DNA of 64,000 nucleotides, from positions 815,501-879,500 of the forward strand of contig NZ_JAATJM010000001.1 in NCBI RefSeq assembly GCF_011927945.1. Reading direction: 5' to 3'. The notes beneath the pieces are model-generated. The model made no database searches, was not told where the DNA came from, and saw only the letters and a program-made list of their open reading frames with translations. This stretch comes from Brevundimonas alba. Lineage in GTDB: Bacteria; Pseudomonadota; Alphaproteobacteria; Caulobacterales; Caulobacteraceae. Of the stretch, positions 18,029 through 28,727 are shown piece after piece. The position numbers and the translations under genes are program-made. How positions within the stretch are numbered: the stretch's first letter is position 1; the number at the start of each line of letters is the position of its first letter.

Positions 18029-18070
18029 TCGTCATCCTCCGGCGAGCGTAGCGAGACCGGGGGATGACGA
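18029..18070. repeat. Palindromic repeat element (copy 2) between ligD and ku
   Basis: TCGTCATCCTCCGG (18029-18042) pairs with CCGGGGGATGACGA (18057-18070) with one mismatch, around a loop with its own GCGAGCGTAGCGAG pairing. It fills the gap between the ligD stop at 18012 and the ku stop at 18074, so it may act as a terminator for both. Its core is the same as at 14478-14546. Confidence 0.75.
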
Positions 18071-18073
18071 AAG

Positions 18074-18937
18074 TTAAGCCGCCTTCTTCTTCGCCGGAGC
18101 CTTCTTCGCCGCGGGCTTCTTCGCGGGGGCCTTCTTCGCCGGCGCCTTCTTCTCCGACCCTGCCGACCCCTTCAGACTCGCCCGCAGCGCCGCCATCAGG
18201 TCCACCACATTGGTGTCGTCCGGCTCCGGGGCCTCGACCAGTCCCTTGCCGCCCTTCTGCTTGGCCTTGATCATCTCCTTCAGGGCCTCGTCGTAGCGGT
18301 CCTTGAACTGGGACGGATCGAAGTCCGCCTCCTTCTGGCCGATGATCCGGGTGGCGATGTCGACCATGTCCTTGTCAGCCTTAACCGTCGGGATGTCGTC
18401 GAAATAGTCGTTCGCCTCGCGCACCTCGTCGTGCGGTCGCAGGGAGTAGGCGACCAGCCCCTTGCCCCGCACCTCCAGCGCGATCTGCCGTTCGCGGCCG
18501 CGCAGCACCAGACAGCCGATGGCGATCTTGCCCGCCGCCTTCATGGCGTCGCGGATGACCGCGAAGGCCTCGGCTCCCACGCCCTTCTCGGGCACCACAT
18601 AGAAGGGATCGTCCCAGTACAGACGATCGATGTCGTCCTCGTCGACGAACTGGCCGATGTCGATCGTGCGCGTCGACTCCAGCTTGACCTTGTCGAAGTC
18701 GGCGTCGTCGAACAGGACGTATTCGTCCTTCGACACCTCGTATCCCTTGACCAGATCGGACCGTTCGACCGGCCCCGCGTCGGGGTCTGTCGGGACCATG
18801 CGGATGCGGTTGTTGGTCTCGGGATTGATGAGGTGAAAGCTGACGTGGCTCGACGACGACGTCGCCGTGTAGAGCGCCACCGGGCACGTCACCAGACTGA
18901 GCTTCAGATGCCCCTGCCAGGTTGGTCTCGCGGCCAT
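18074..18937 (-). CDS. ku: Ku-type DNA end-binding protein
   Basis: Bacterial Ku binds double-strand break ends as a homodimer and recruits LigD. The protein is 287 residues from the ATG at 18937, which has GAGGAGGCGATC upstream. The Ku core begins WQGHLKLSLVTCPVALY and includes RDAMKAAGKIAIGCLVLRGRE and DEVREANDYF. The C-terminus is a Lys/Ala/Pro tail (repeats of APAKKAPAKK, residues about 258-287), as in Ku proteins of several Gram-negatives, where such tails bind DNA. The long frame upstream of 18937 runs into the kinase gene and is not part of it. ligD faces it across a palindromic repeat. Confidence 0.96.
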   Translation of the reverse strand: MAARPTWQGHLKLSLVTCPVALYTATSSSSHVSFHLINPETNNRIRMVPTDPDAGPVERSDLVKGYEVSKDEYVLFDDADFDKVKLESTRTIDIGQFVDEDDIDRLYWDDPFYVVPEKGVGAEAFAVIRDAMKAAGKIAIGCLVLRGRERQIALEVRGKGLVAYSLRPHDEVREANDYFDDIPTVKADKDMVDIATRIIGQKEADFDPSQFKDRYDEALKEMIKAKQKGGKGLVEAPEPDDTNVVDLMAALRASLKGSAGSEKKAPAKKAPAKKPAAKKAPAKKKAA

Positions 18938-18992
18938 GATCGCCTCCTCGTCGCTCTGTTCGCGACTCGAACGCGGGCGGCCGGGGATTCGT

Positions 18993-20756
<1,764 letters not shown>

Positions 20757-20760
20757 GCGC

Positions 20761-21300
20761 TCAACCTCCCCGCACGCTGAGCGCGAGGTTCAGCAGGCGC
20801 GAACTGATCGACAGCCCGCCGCGCGACGCCGCCTGCAGGTCGATGTGGAACCGCACCCGGTCGTCGCTCAGCACGAAATGCACCATGCCCCGCTCCGCCT
20901 GCACCGCCCCGTCCGTGACCAGCAGGATCGAGCGCGGCCCCTCCGGAATCATCCCGCCGCCCCCTTGGCCGACATAGAGAATGTGGCACCCGGCGGCGGC
21001 CTCCCGGTCCCCGGGCCGCCGGACCGTCAGCGGCCGCCCATAGGCCGTCTGGTTCTGCGCCGCCCGCTCCAGCGCGCCCCGGAACGGATCGCGGCCGGCG
21101 ACGCAGATTACGACGGGCGACTGGGGCGCGGCGAACGCCCGCGGCGGCCACTCCACGAAGGCGGCGAACCGCACCAGGTAGTTGGCCTTGACCGAATATT
21201 CGAGGCTCGCCTGCTGGGGCGCCTGCGCGCTCGCGGCCTGAACCGGCGCCAGCCAGATCAGGGCGACCAGCATCCGCAATGCGCCCCGCCCGAGGATCAT
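20761..21300 (-). CDS. YfiR-family periplasmic protein (DUF4154)
   Basis: A 179-residue exported protein. After the signal peptide (ALIWLAPVQAASAQA) it has the YfiR pattern SVKANYLVRFAAFVEWPP, then VVICVAGRDPF, GCHILYVG and a C-terminal VRFHIDLQAASRGGLSISSRLLNLA. In Pseudomonas YfiR is a redox-sensitive repressor of a diguanylate cyclase; here it lies between a TonB receptor (one base) and a hybrid kinase (four bases). I infer that it modulates the kinase's periplasmic sensor. The two cysteines of the mature region (VICVAG and AAGCHI) could form a disulfide. Confidence 0.9.
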   Translation of the reverse strand: MILGRGALRMLVALIWLAPVQAASAQAPQQASLEYSVKANYLVRFAAFVEWPPRAFAAPQSPVVICVAGRDPFRGALERAAQNQTAYGRPLTVRRPGDREAAAGCHILYVGQGGGGMIPEGPRSILLVTDGAVQAERGMVHFVLSDDRVRFHIDLQAASRGGLSISSRLLNLALSVRGG

Positions 21301-21301
21301 C

Positions 21302-23236
21302 TCAGAAATTCACCCGCAAGGCGGCGAAGACGGTTCGGCCGAACGCCCGCCGCCGCAGCGGGTCGCCCGTCTCGTAGCGCCTTTCCTCGATCAGGTTCTG
21401 CCCGGTTAGCGACAGTTCGAGCCGGTCCGTCATCCGCCAGCCCAGCCGCGCGTCCGCCTCGACATACCCCTCCGTCGAAGCCAGGTCGTCGACCGCGCGC
21501 AGCCGCACGTCCAGCTCCAGCGAATCCGTCAGATCGCTCTGCGAGCGCAGCAGCAGCTGATACTCCGGATCGTCGCCGATCGAGACCAGCCCGCTGATGT
21601 CGTCCGGGGTGATCTTCGCGTCATATTCCTTGTTCAGGGTGCTGAGCCCCGCACTCAGCCGCCAGCCGTCCGAGACATCGTAGCTGCCCCAGGCCTCTAC
21701 CCCCCAGGTTTCCGCCTCGCCATTGTTCGTCAGGCGCAGCGGCAGGAAGGTCGCCGGCGTGATCGAGACGGTCCGCAGGTCGTCGTAGACGTTGTAGAAG
21801 GCGTTGATCGAGAACGATATCTGCGGCGTGGGCGTGGCCCTGTAACCCAGCTCGTAGGCTGTCACCGTCTCCGAGCGGAAATCCGCCCCGATCAGGAAGC
21901 CCGGCAGGGTCAGGTCCCGCTCGATGCGGTTCGGGGTCCGGCTGGCCCGGCCGACCGAGGCCCACAGCAGGTCGCCGCCCGGCCTCTGCCAGCCCAGCCG
22001 CACGTTCGGCAGGAATTCCTGCCCCGAGAAACTGTTGTCCTCGAACTTGGCCCCCAGCGTCAGGGTCAGGGCGTCCGTCAGGGCGATCTGGTCCTGCACG
22101 AACACATTGGTCAGGGTCATGGTCCGCTCGGGCGGATCGAGGAAGGCCCCGCCCGGCGCCGCCGCGAAGGCCGAGTCCACGACCCGGTGTCCCGCGCCGA
22201 GCACCAGCTGGTGGCGGCCCATGTCGAACGCCTGCTGCACCGCCAGATCAAAGGTGTCGGATTCCTCCAGCGACCCCGGCTCCTCCCGCTCGAACCGGTC
22301 GTAATAGGCCTGGACCTGCAGCTCGCCTCCGGCCAGCGGCCGAACCCAGCGGCCCAGCACATTGGCGCCCCGCACATAGGTCTGGACGCCCAGCATGTCC
22401 TCGTTGACGGCGACCTCGTGTTCGAACGCATCACCCTGCAGCGTCAGATGGTTCGCGCCGGCGCTCCAGTCGATCCTCGCGCCGCCCCGCAGCCCGTCCC
22501 CATCGTCGTTCGATCCATTACCGAGCGCGTCGAAACTCTCGTCCCGCGCAAAGGCCGTCAGATATGCCCGCCACGCGGCCGTGTCGCCCAGCGTGCCGCC
22601 GTGGCGGATCGACAGGCGCGCATCCTCGTTGCCGGCGCCGGCGCTGATCAGCGTGCCCTGCGTATCAGCGGCCGGGCGAGTGATGATGTTGATCACGCCG
22701 TTCATCGCGTTGGAGCCGTACAGGGCGCCGCCCGGCCCGCTGATCACCTCGATCCGCTCGACGTCTTCCAGCATCAGGTCGCGGGCGTCCCAGAACACGC
22801 CCGAGCTCAGGGTCGAATAGATGCTCCGCCCGTCGACCAGCACCAGCAGCTTGTTCGATGTCTCGTAGCCGTTGAAGCCGCGCGCCGTGATCGCATAGTC
22901 GACGGCGTTGACCCGCTGGACGTTCAGGTTCGGAGCCAGCCGCAGCGCCTCGGGCAGGCTGGTTACGCCCGACCGGCGGATATCGTCGGCGCTGATGACG
23001 TAGATCGCGGCAGCCGCGTTGGCCAGCGCCTCCGGGCGGCGGGACACCGAGGTCACCTCGACCATCGCCAGTTCTTCCAGCGAAAGGCGCGCGAGGTCCT
23101 GGTCCTCGCCCATGCTGACCTTGATCAGTTGCGGAGACGGCGGCGCGTCGGACGCGCGCGCCGCCTCCCCGGCGTGAGCCGCCGCCGGCATGACGAGAAC
23201 AAGGGCCGCGACGGCCCCCTGCCCGAGATGACGCAT
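21302..23236 (-). CDS. TonB-dependent outer-membrane receptor
   Basis: A 644-residue receptor. After the signal peptide (cleavage near HAGEA), LSLEELAMVEVTSVSRRPE begins the plug. The plug continues with PEALRLAPNLNVQRVNA, ITARGFNG and ERIEVISGPGGALYGSNAM. The barrel ends with a C-terminal aromatic-type strand, VFAALRVNF. I use the ATG at 23236 (preceded by AGGTGAAG); a GTG two codons earlier is possible. No substrate can be named, though this plug form is common in receptors paired with YfiR and kinases. The 74-base upstream gap contains CGATCGTGCGATCG, a possible operator. Confidence 0.92.
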   Translation of the reverse strand: MRHLGQGAVAALVLVMPAAAHAGEAARASDAPPSPQLIKVSMGEDQDLARLSLEELAMVEVTSVSRRPEALANAAAAIYVISADDIRRSGVTSLPEALRLAPNLNVQRVNAVDYAITARGFNGYETSNKLLVLVDGRSIYSTLSSGVFWDARDLMLEDVERIEVISGPGGALYGSNAMNGVINIITRPAADTQGTLISAGAGNEDARLSIRHGGTLGDTAAWRAYLTAFARDESFDALGNGSNDDGDGLRGGARIDWSAGANHLTLQGDAFEHEVAVNEDMLGVQTYVRGANVLGRWVRPLAGGELQVQAYYDRFEREEPGSLEESDTFDLAVQQAFDMGRHQLVLGAGHRVVDSAFAAAPGGAFLDPPERTMTLTNVFVQDQIALTDALTLTLGAKFEDNSFSGQEFLPNVRLGWQRPGGDLLWASVGRASRTPNRIERDLTLPGFLIGADFRSETVTAYELGYRATPTPQISFSINAFYNVYDDLRTVSITPATFLPLRLTNNGEAETWGVEAWGSYDVSDGWRLSAGLSTLNKEYDAKITPDDISGLVSIGDDPEYQLLLRSQSDLTDSLELDVRLRAVDDLASTEGYVEADARLGWRMTDRLELSLTGQNLIEERRYETGDPLRRRAFGRTVFAALRVNF

Positions 23237-23316
23237 CTTCACCTACCCCCTCGCGATCGTGCGATCGGATAAAACGCTGTGACCTGCAACCGGTTGCTGA
23301 ACCGCAAACGAGCGGA

Positions 23317-25002
23317 TCAGGCCGAGCCCGCGGCGAAGCTGCGCGCCAGCTTGCGCGCCAGTTCCGCCTGCACGAACGGCTTGTGCACGATCTGATGGTC
23401 GCCGACGCCCGTCAACGCCTCCGCGTCCGCATAGCCCGTCGCGAACAGAATCGGCACGCGCGGCCTCCGCGCCCGCAGCTCCCGCGCCAGATCGGCCCCG
23501 TTCATGCCGGGCATGGCGAAGTCCAGCACCACGGCGCTGATGTCCTGATGCCGCTCCATCATGTCCAGCGCCGCCCCGCCGCTGCCTGCCTCCACGACAT
23601 TGTAGCCCAGGTCCGCCAGCAACCCGGCGGTCACCTCGCGAACCGCATCGTCGTCGTCGACGACCAGCACGACCAGATGCTCGTCATGCGCCGATGGGGC
23701 CGCGCCCGCCTCGTCACTCTCCGCCACTGGCGCAGCGCTGGCCTTGGGCAGATAGACCCGGATCGTCGTGCCATGGCCCGGTTCGGTGTCGATGCCGATG
23801 CCGCCGCCGGACTGTTTGGCCAGCCCGAACACCTGGCTCAGCCCCAGACCCGACCCCTTGCCGACCTCCTTGGTGGTGAAGAAGGGCTCGAAGGCGCGGA
23901 CCCGCACCTCATCCGTCATGCCCGAGCCGTTGTCGCTCACAGCCACCATCACGTATTCGCCGGGCGGCGGCGCTTCCGGCGCGTCCGGCTCGCCGAGCGT
24001 CACATTGGCCGTGCTGATGGTCAGGGTTCCGCCGACGTCCATGGCGTCCCGCGCGTTGATCGCCAGGTTCAGGATGACCAGCTCGATCTGGGTGGGGTCG
24101 ATCATCGCCGGCCACAGGCCATCGGCCAGCTGCGGCGCATTGATCTGGACGCTGCCGCCGATCGTGCTCTGCAGCAGATCGCGCATGCTTCGAACCGTGT
24201 CGTTCAGATCGACCGGCCTCGGCTCCAGCGTCTGCTGGCGCGAGAAGGCCAGCATCTGCGCGGTCAACCTCGCCCCGCGCTGCGACGCCTCGCTCATCAT
24301 CGCCAGCCGGCGTTTCAGCACCGGGTCTTCCGCGTGCTTCCGCATCTGTTCGACGTTGCCGAGGATTACCGTCAGCAGATTGTTGAAGTCGTGGGCGATG
24401 CCGGACGTCAGCTGCCCGACCGCCTCCAGCCGCTGCGCCTGCCGCAGGGCGGATTCGACCTTCTCCCGCTCGGCGATCTGCGAGGCCAGCTGACGATTCG
24501 CCGCCTCCAGCTCGCCGGTCCGCTCCGCCACCCGGCGCTCCAGCAGCGCCTCGCCGCGCCGGATTTCCTCGATCCGCTCCCGCGCCTCATACTGCCGCCG
24601 ACGCCCCCGTAGCGCCGTCTGAACCGCACTGACCAGCGTCGTCGGATGGAAGGGGCGCTCAAGGAAGCTGACGTTGCCCAGCGTCACCGACAGCCGCTGG
24701 GCCATCGGATTACGCTCGACGCTCCCACCGCGCTGGGTCAGCACCACGAAGGGGAAGTCCGACCAGGTCGGCTGCTCCTCGATCCAGACCGACAGGGCGG
24801 TCAGATCGCAGTCGCGCAGCGCCTCCTCGACGACCACTGCCAGACCCGCGCCCTCGTCCAGCCGCTCGTGCAGCATGTCGAGGCTGTTGCAGACCAGCGC
24901 CGGCACGCCCGCCTCCTTCAGGATGGCGGCGGCGATGGCGGCGTCTCGCCCGCTGGGAGCAAGGACAAGCGCGCGCTCGGAAAGGTCGCCCCCAAGGCTC
25001 AT
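23317..25002 (-). CDS. Hybrid histidine kinase with N-terminal pseudo-receiver, partner of KaiC-like ATPase
   Basis: The 561-residue cytoplasmic protein has no membrane helix. Residues 1-130 have a receiver-like fold that lacks the phosphorylation set. The Asp pair after strand 1 is absent, the phosphoacceptor position reads VVVEE (Glu59/60), and the final Lys is Arg116 in FLERPF. A coiled coil (LLERRVAERTGELEAANRQL) leads to HisKA with the His in [11 protein letters not shown]. HATPase motifs NLAINARDAM and GSGLGLSQVFG follow, then an intact C-terminal receiver (VLDFAMPGMNG, VHKPF). The ATG overlaps the KaiC stop as ATGA, so both proteins are coupled. The pseudo-receiver recalls that of cyanobacterial CikA, which is an analogy only. 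Confidence 0.9.
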   Translation of the reverse strand: MSLGGDLSERALVLAPSGRDAAIAAAILKEAGVPALVCNSLDMLHERLDEGAGLAVVVEEALRDCDLTALSVWIEEQPTWSDFPFVVLTQRGGSVERNPMAQRLSVTLGNVSFLERPFHPTTLVSAVQTALRGRRRQYEARERIEEIRRGEALLERRVAERTGELEAANRQLASQIAEREKVESALRQAQRLEAVGQLTSGIAHDFNNLLTVILGNVEQMRKHAEDPVLKRRLAMMSEASQRGARLTAQMLAFSRQQTLEPRPVDLNDTVRSMRDLLQSTIGGSVQINAPQLADGLWPAMIDPTQIELVILNLAINARDAMDVGGTLTISTANVTLGEPDAPEAPPPGEYVMVAVSDNGSGMTDEVRVRAFEPFFTTKEVGKGSGLGLSQVFGLAKQSGGGIGIDTEPGHGTTIRVYLPKASAAPVAESDEAGAAPSAHDEHLVVLVVDDDDAVREVTAGLLADLGYNVVEAGSGGAALDMMERHQDISAVVLDFAMPGMNGADLARELRARRPRVPILFATGYADAEALTGVGDHQIVHKPFVQAELARKLARSFAAGSA

Positions 25003-26501
25003 GCGGAGGCTTCGCCCATCAGGCCGGAGCCCTGACCCACGAAGTTGGGCACCCCCCGCAGCACGCCCTGGAAGCCATGCAGCGGCTCGCCCATCGTCAG
25101 ACCCGTCTGGCCGATGTCGAACTCGCGGATAGTCTTCTCGTGGCCGCCCGCGCGCTTTTTGATCACCGAAACGGCCCGCCGCACATGGCCCGCCGCCTCA
25201 AAGTAGCGCAGCAGGATCACGGTGTCGGCGAGGTAGGTCACGTCGACCGGCGCCTTCATGTCGCCGACCAGGCCGTGTTGGGCCACGGTCAGGAAGGTCG
25301 AGGCGCCCTGACGGTTCAGATACTGCAGCAGTTCGTGGATGTGCAGCACCAGGAACTGCTCCTGCGGCATGGCCGCCTGGTATCCGTTCAGACTGTCGAT
25401 GATGACGGTCCGGATCTGCTTCTTGCCTACGCAGTCCCTGACCCGCGAGGCGAACTCGCCCGGCGACAGCTCGGCCGCGTCGACCTGTTCGACGATCAGC
25501 GAGCCTTCCTCGATCATGGCTTCGAGATCGATGCCCAGCCCGCGCATGCGGTCGTAGAGCAGCCCCAGCTCCTCGTCGAAGACGAACAGCGCCGCCTTCT
25601 CGCCGCGCTTCACCGCAGCCACCGCGAACAGCAGCGCGAACAGCGACTTGCCCGTGCCCGCCGGCCCCAGGATCAGGGCGCTCGAGCCGCGCTCGACCCC
25701 GCCGCCCAGCAAGTCGTCGAGCCCCGACACGCCGCTCGTCGCCTGCGTTCGCTCGAAGACAGTGCGGTGCTCCGAGGCGACGATGCGCGGGTAGACCTCC
25801 AGCCCGCCGGTCTTGATGGTGAAGTCGTGATAGCCGCCGCGGAAACGCCGCCCGCGGTATTTGATCACCCGCACCCGCCGCCGCTCGGCCCCGTACTCCG
25901 GCGCCAGTTCCTGCAGCTGGATCACGCCGTGAGCGACGCTGTGCACCGTCTTGTCGTTGATGTCCGTGGTCAGGTCGTCGAGCAGCAGCACGGTCACGCC
26001 GCGCTTGGCGAAATAGTGTTTCAGCGCCAGCACCTGCCGCCGGTAGCGCAGCGATCCCTGCGCCAGCAGCCGGATTTCCGACAGACTGTCGACCACCACC
26101 CGCATCGGCTGCGTCTTCTCGACCGCCTCGAAGATCATCCGGGTGGTCTCGCCCAGCTCCAGGTCCGAAGAATACAGCAGGCTCTGCTGCTGCTGCTCGT
26201 CCAGCAGGCTTTCCGGCGGCACGAGTTCGAAGATGTCGATGCCCTTCAGCGACCACTCGTGCGACCGCGCCGTGGCCCGTAGCTCCTCCTCCGTCTCGGA
26301 CAGGGTCACGTACAGGCAGCGCTCGCCGCGCTCCGCCCCATCCATCAGGAAGCTCATGGCCGCCGTGGTCTTGCCCGTGCCGGGGTTGCCCTCCAGCAGA
26401 TAAATGCGGTCGCGCTCCAGCCCTCCCGCGAGGATGTCGTCCAGCCCGGCGATCCCGAAACGGGCCTGATCCGGTTTTGGTGCTTCCGCCTTGTCCTGCA
26501 T
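24999..26501 (-). CDS. KaiC-like double-domain RecA-fold ATPase
   Basis: A 500-residue protein with two tandem RecA/KaiC domains. Walker A motifs are GNPGTGKTT at residues 38-46 and GPAGTGKS at 279-286. Catalytic glutamates lie in SETEEE of domain I and FDEELG (310-311) of domain II. At the site aligning with the cyanobacterial phosphorylation pair S431/T432 it has Thr422-Tyr423 (VTYLADTVILL). There is no kaiA or kaiB near. Bacterial KaiC homologues of this type are associated with histidine kinases and stress adaptation. The start is the ATG at 26501. The TTG three codons upstream is less likely. The stop overlaps the kinase start. Confidence 0.92.
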   Translation of the reverse strand: MQDKAEAPKPDQARFGIAGLDDILAGGLERDRIYLLEGNPGTGKTTAAMSFLMDGAERGERCLYVTLSETEEELRATARSHEWSLKGIDIFELVPPESLLDEQQQQSLLYSSDLELGETTRMIFEAVEKTQPMRVVVDSLSEIRLLAQGSLRYRRQVLALKHYFAKRGVTVLLLDDLTTDINDKTVHSVAHGVIQLQELAPEYGAERRRVRVIKYRGRRFRGGYHDFTIKTGGLEVYPRIVASEHRTVFERTQATSGVSGLDDLLGGGVERGSSALILGPAGTGKSLFALLFAVAAVKRGEKAALFVFDEELGLLYDRMRGLGIDLEAMIEEGSLIVEQVDAAELSPGEFASRVRDCVGKKQIRTVIIDSLNGYQAAMPQEQFLVLHIHELLQYLNRQGASTFLTVAQHGLVGDMKAPVDVTYLADTVILLRYFEAAGHVRRAVSVIKKRAGGHEKTIREFDIGQTGLTMGEPLHGFQGVLRGVPNFVGQGSGLMGEASA

Positions 26502-26590
26502 GTTCAACAACGTCTCTGTGATTCAGCTTTGCCGTAACGCGCGACTTCGCAACGGGTTACATCGGAATTTCCCGGACCGCGGTCCGCCCG

Positions 26591-28726
26591 TCAGGCCGCC
26601 GGCCCCGACAGCACCACCCGCAATCCGGGCCGGGCTTTCTGGTATTCGACCGTCGCCCCCAGCTGCCCCGCCAGACTCTCGATCATTCGCGAGCCGAAGC
26701 CCTTGCCGGTCTCGCCCTGTCCCACGCCCTGATCGGTGACAATGAGCCGGATCGTACCGCGCACCTGCTCCAGCACGATTCCCAGCGGCCCCGGCTTGCC
26801 GCCATAGGCGTATTTCTGGGCGTTGATCATCAGTTCCGTCAGCACCAGCCCATAGGTCACCGCCCGCTGGGCCGGGACGCTGATGGGGGCCAGTTCGGTC
26901 TGTATATGCGACGCCCACTCCACGCCCGACGACAGCCCCATGTCCTCGATCAGCTCGCCGAAATACCGGCCGAGATCGATCGTCTCGAACTGGTCGGCCT
27001 TGTAGAGGCGGCTGTGCACCAGCGAGACGGCCTTCACCCGCCGCTGCGCCTCCTTCAGCACCTCCCCCGGCGACTGACCGCCGCCGTTGTCCCGCGCCTG
27101 CAGCGCCAGGAAGCTGGCGATCAGGCTCAGGCTGTTCTGCACCCGGTGATTGACCTCGCGCAGCAGGAAGTCCTGATGCTCCAGCCGCAGGTCCTTGTCC
27201 GCCACCGTCTCCTGCAGGCTCATGTTCACCGCCCGCATCTGCCGCATCGAGCGCAGGTCGAACAAGGCTTCGCGGAACCGAGCCGCGGTCTCGATCTCAG
27301 GCGTCGACCAGCGCCGCGCCTTGCCCCGCACCGTCTCGGTCCAGTCCTCGAAAGAGGCTCGCGGCGTCAGCTTGCCCGACGGGCCCGTCTTGACCGCCGC
27401 GTGCGGATCGCCGGCCCAGCGCACCACCTCGACAGTCTCAGCCCGGAACCACATCACCACGAACGGCTCCTCGGCCGATATGACGAAGGCCATCAGCCCG
27501 CTCGCCTCCGCCGACCACGCCTCCGCCGCCGGATAGATTTCCGCCAGACTGTTGGTGGTCACCACCCGCCCGGCCGCCGTCCTGGCCAGCCATTTGCCCA
27601 GCGCGACGATCGCGTCCCCGGGCGGGCAGACGCCGCCGCTTCGAACCGTCTTGCCGCGCATGACCGCCGCGCCATTGGCCTGCACCAGATCGACCGTCTG
27701 CTGCAGATTGGCCGCGAGCGAGGCCTCCAGCGGCTCCTCCAGCGGGATCCGCGCCAGCAGCTCGTCCTCCAGCCCGCGCAGCCGCACCCGCTCGCGATAG
27801 ATGTCCGCCTCGTCCTTTGCCTTCAGCTGCCGCGCCAGCCCGCGCGCCAGCGCCGCCGCCGCGATCCGCACCTCATGCGTCATCAGCTTCGGCGTCGCAT
27901 GGTGGCAGGCGATCAGCCCCCACAGCATGCCGTCCGTCACGATCGAGATCGAGGCCGACGCCCCCACCCCCATGTTGCGCATATACTGCATGTGCACCGG
28001 CGAGACGCTTCGCAGCACGCTGTCGCTCATGTCCAGCGGCGGCCCCGCCAGCGCCGGCCGCAGCGGCGCGGGCTCGTAACCGACGTCGGGGATGACCCGC
28101 ACCGTATTGCGCACATACAGCGCCCGCGCCTGCCGCGGGATGTCCGTCGCCGGGAAGTGGTGGTTCAGGAACGACGCCATCCCCTCGGCCCGCGCCTCCG
28201 CCAGCACGCTGCCCGCCTCGTCGTCGAGGAAGCGGTAGATCATCACCCGGTCGAAGCCGGTCAGTTCGCGGAACTCCTCCGCCGCCCGCGCGGCCAGGCT
28301 GCGCACATTGCCCGCCCGTTCGAACGCCGCCGCCGCATGGTCCAGCCGCGACAGCAGGGCGATGCCCGTCTCCGGCGCCTGGCTGCTCCGCTCCGCCTCG
28401 ACCACCCGCCGGCCGCCCGCCAGATGCGTCGTCACATCGTGCCAGACCCCGTCCGCCGCCTGCCAGCGCCCCGCGTACGACAGCCCCTCGGGCCGCTCCA
28501 GAGAGGCCACGGCCTCGGCGATCTCCGGCGTCAGCAGCGTCTCCAGCCGCGCCCCGACCCAGTCGTCCCGCCCGGTCAGCCGCTCGACCCCGCCCGCGCC
28601 CTGCACCACCGTCGACACATCGTCGTCCAGCACCAGCATGATGCCATGCGGCTGGATCGAGCCCGGGATATGGATCGGCTCGCGGTCGCAGTCGTTCAGC
28701 GCCGCCTCGACGGTCGTCTCGCTCAC
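26591..28726 (-). CDS. bphP: Bacteriophytochrome histidine kinase
   Basis: A red/far-red light sensor of 711 residues. The PAS-GAF-PHY photosensor begins with biliverdin-binding Cys13 in NDCDREPIHIPGSIQPHG. The GAF lid motif FPATDIPRQAR is present, and so is HMQYMRNMGVGAS with the conserved His. The transmitter is HWE/HisKA_2 type: LLREVNHRVQNSLSLIASFL. The ATPase ends with FGSRMIESLAGQLG. I start at the GTG at 28726, six bases after GGAG; longer frames overlap the heme oxygenase gene. There is one base between the heme oxygenase stop and this start. No cognate response regulator is adjacent. Confidence 0.95.
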   Translation of the reverse strand: MSETTVEAALNDCDREPIHIPGSIQPHGIMLVLDDDVSTVVQGAGGVERLTGRDDWVGARLETLLTPEIAEAVASLERPEGLSYAGRWQAADGVWHDVTTHLAGGRRVVEAERSSQAPETGIALLSRLDHAAAAFERAGNVRSLAARAAEEFRELTGFDRVMIYRFLDDEAGSVLAEARAEGMASFLNHHFPATDIPRQARALYVRNTVRVIPDVGYEPAPLRPALAGPPLDMSDSVLRSVSPVHMQYMRNMGVGASASISIVTDGMLWGLIACHHATPKLMTHEVRIAAAALARGLARQLKAKDEADIYRERVRLRGLEDELLARIPLEEPLEASLAANLQQTVDLVQANGAAVMRGKTVRSGGVCPPGDAIVALGKWLARTAAGRVVTTNSLAEIYPAAEAWSAEASGLMAFVISAEEPFVVMWFRAETVEVVRWAGDPHAAVKTGPSGKLTPRASFEDWTETVRGKARRWSTPEIETAARFREALFDLRSMRQMRAVNMSLQETVADKDLRLEHQDFLLREVNHRVQNSLSLIASFLALQARDNGGGQSPGEVLKEAQRRVKAVSLVHSRLYKADQFETIDLGRYFGELIEDMGLSSGVEWASHIQTELAPISVPAQRAVTYGLVLTELMINAQKYAYGGKPGPLGIVLEQVRGTIRLIVTDQGVGQGETGKGFGSRMIESLAGQLGATVEYQKARPGLRVVLSGPAA

Positions 28727-28727
28727 A

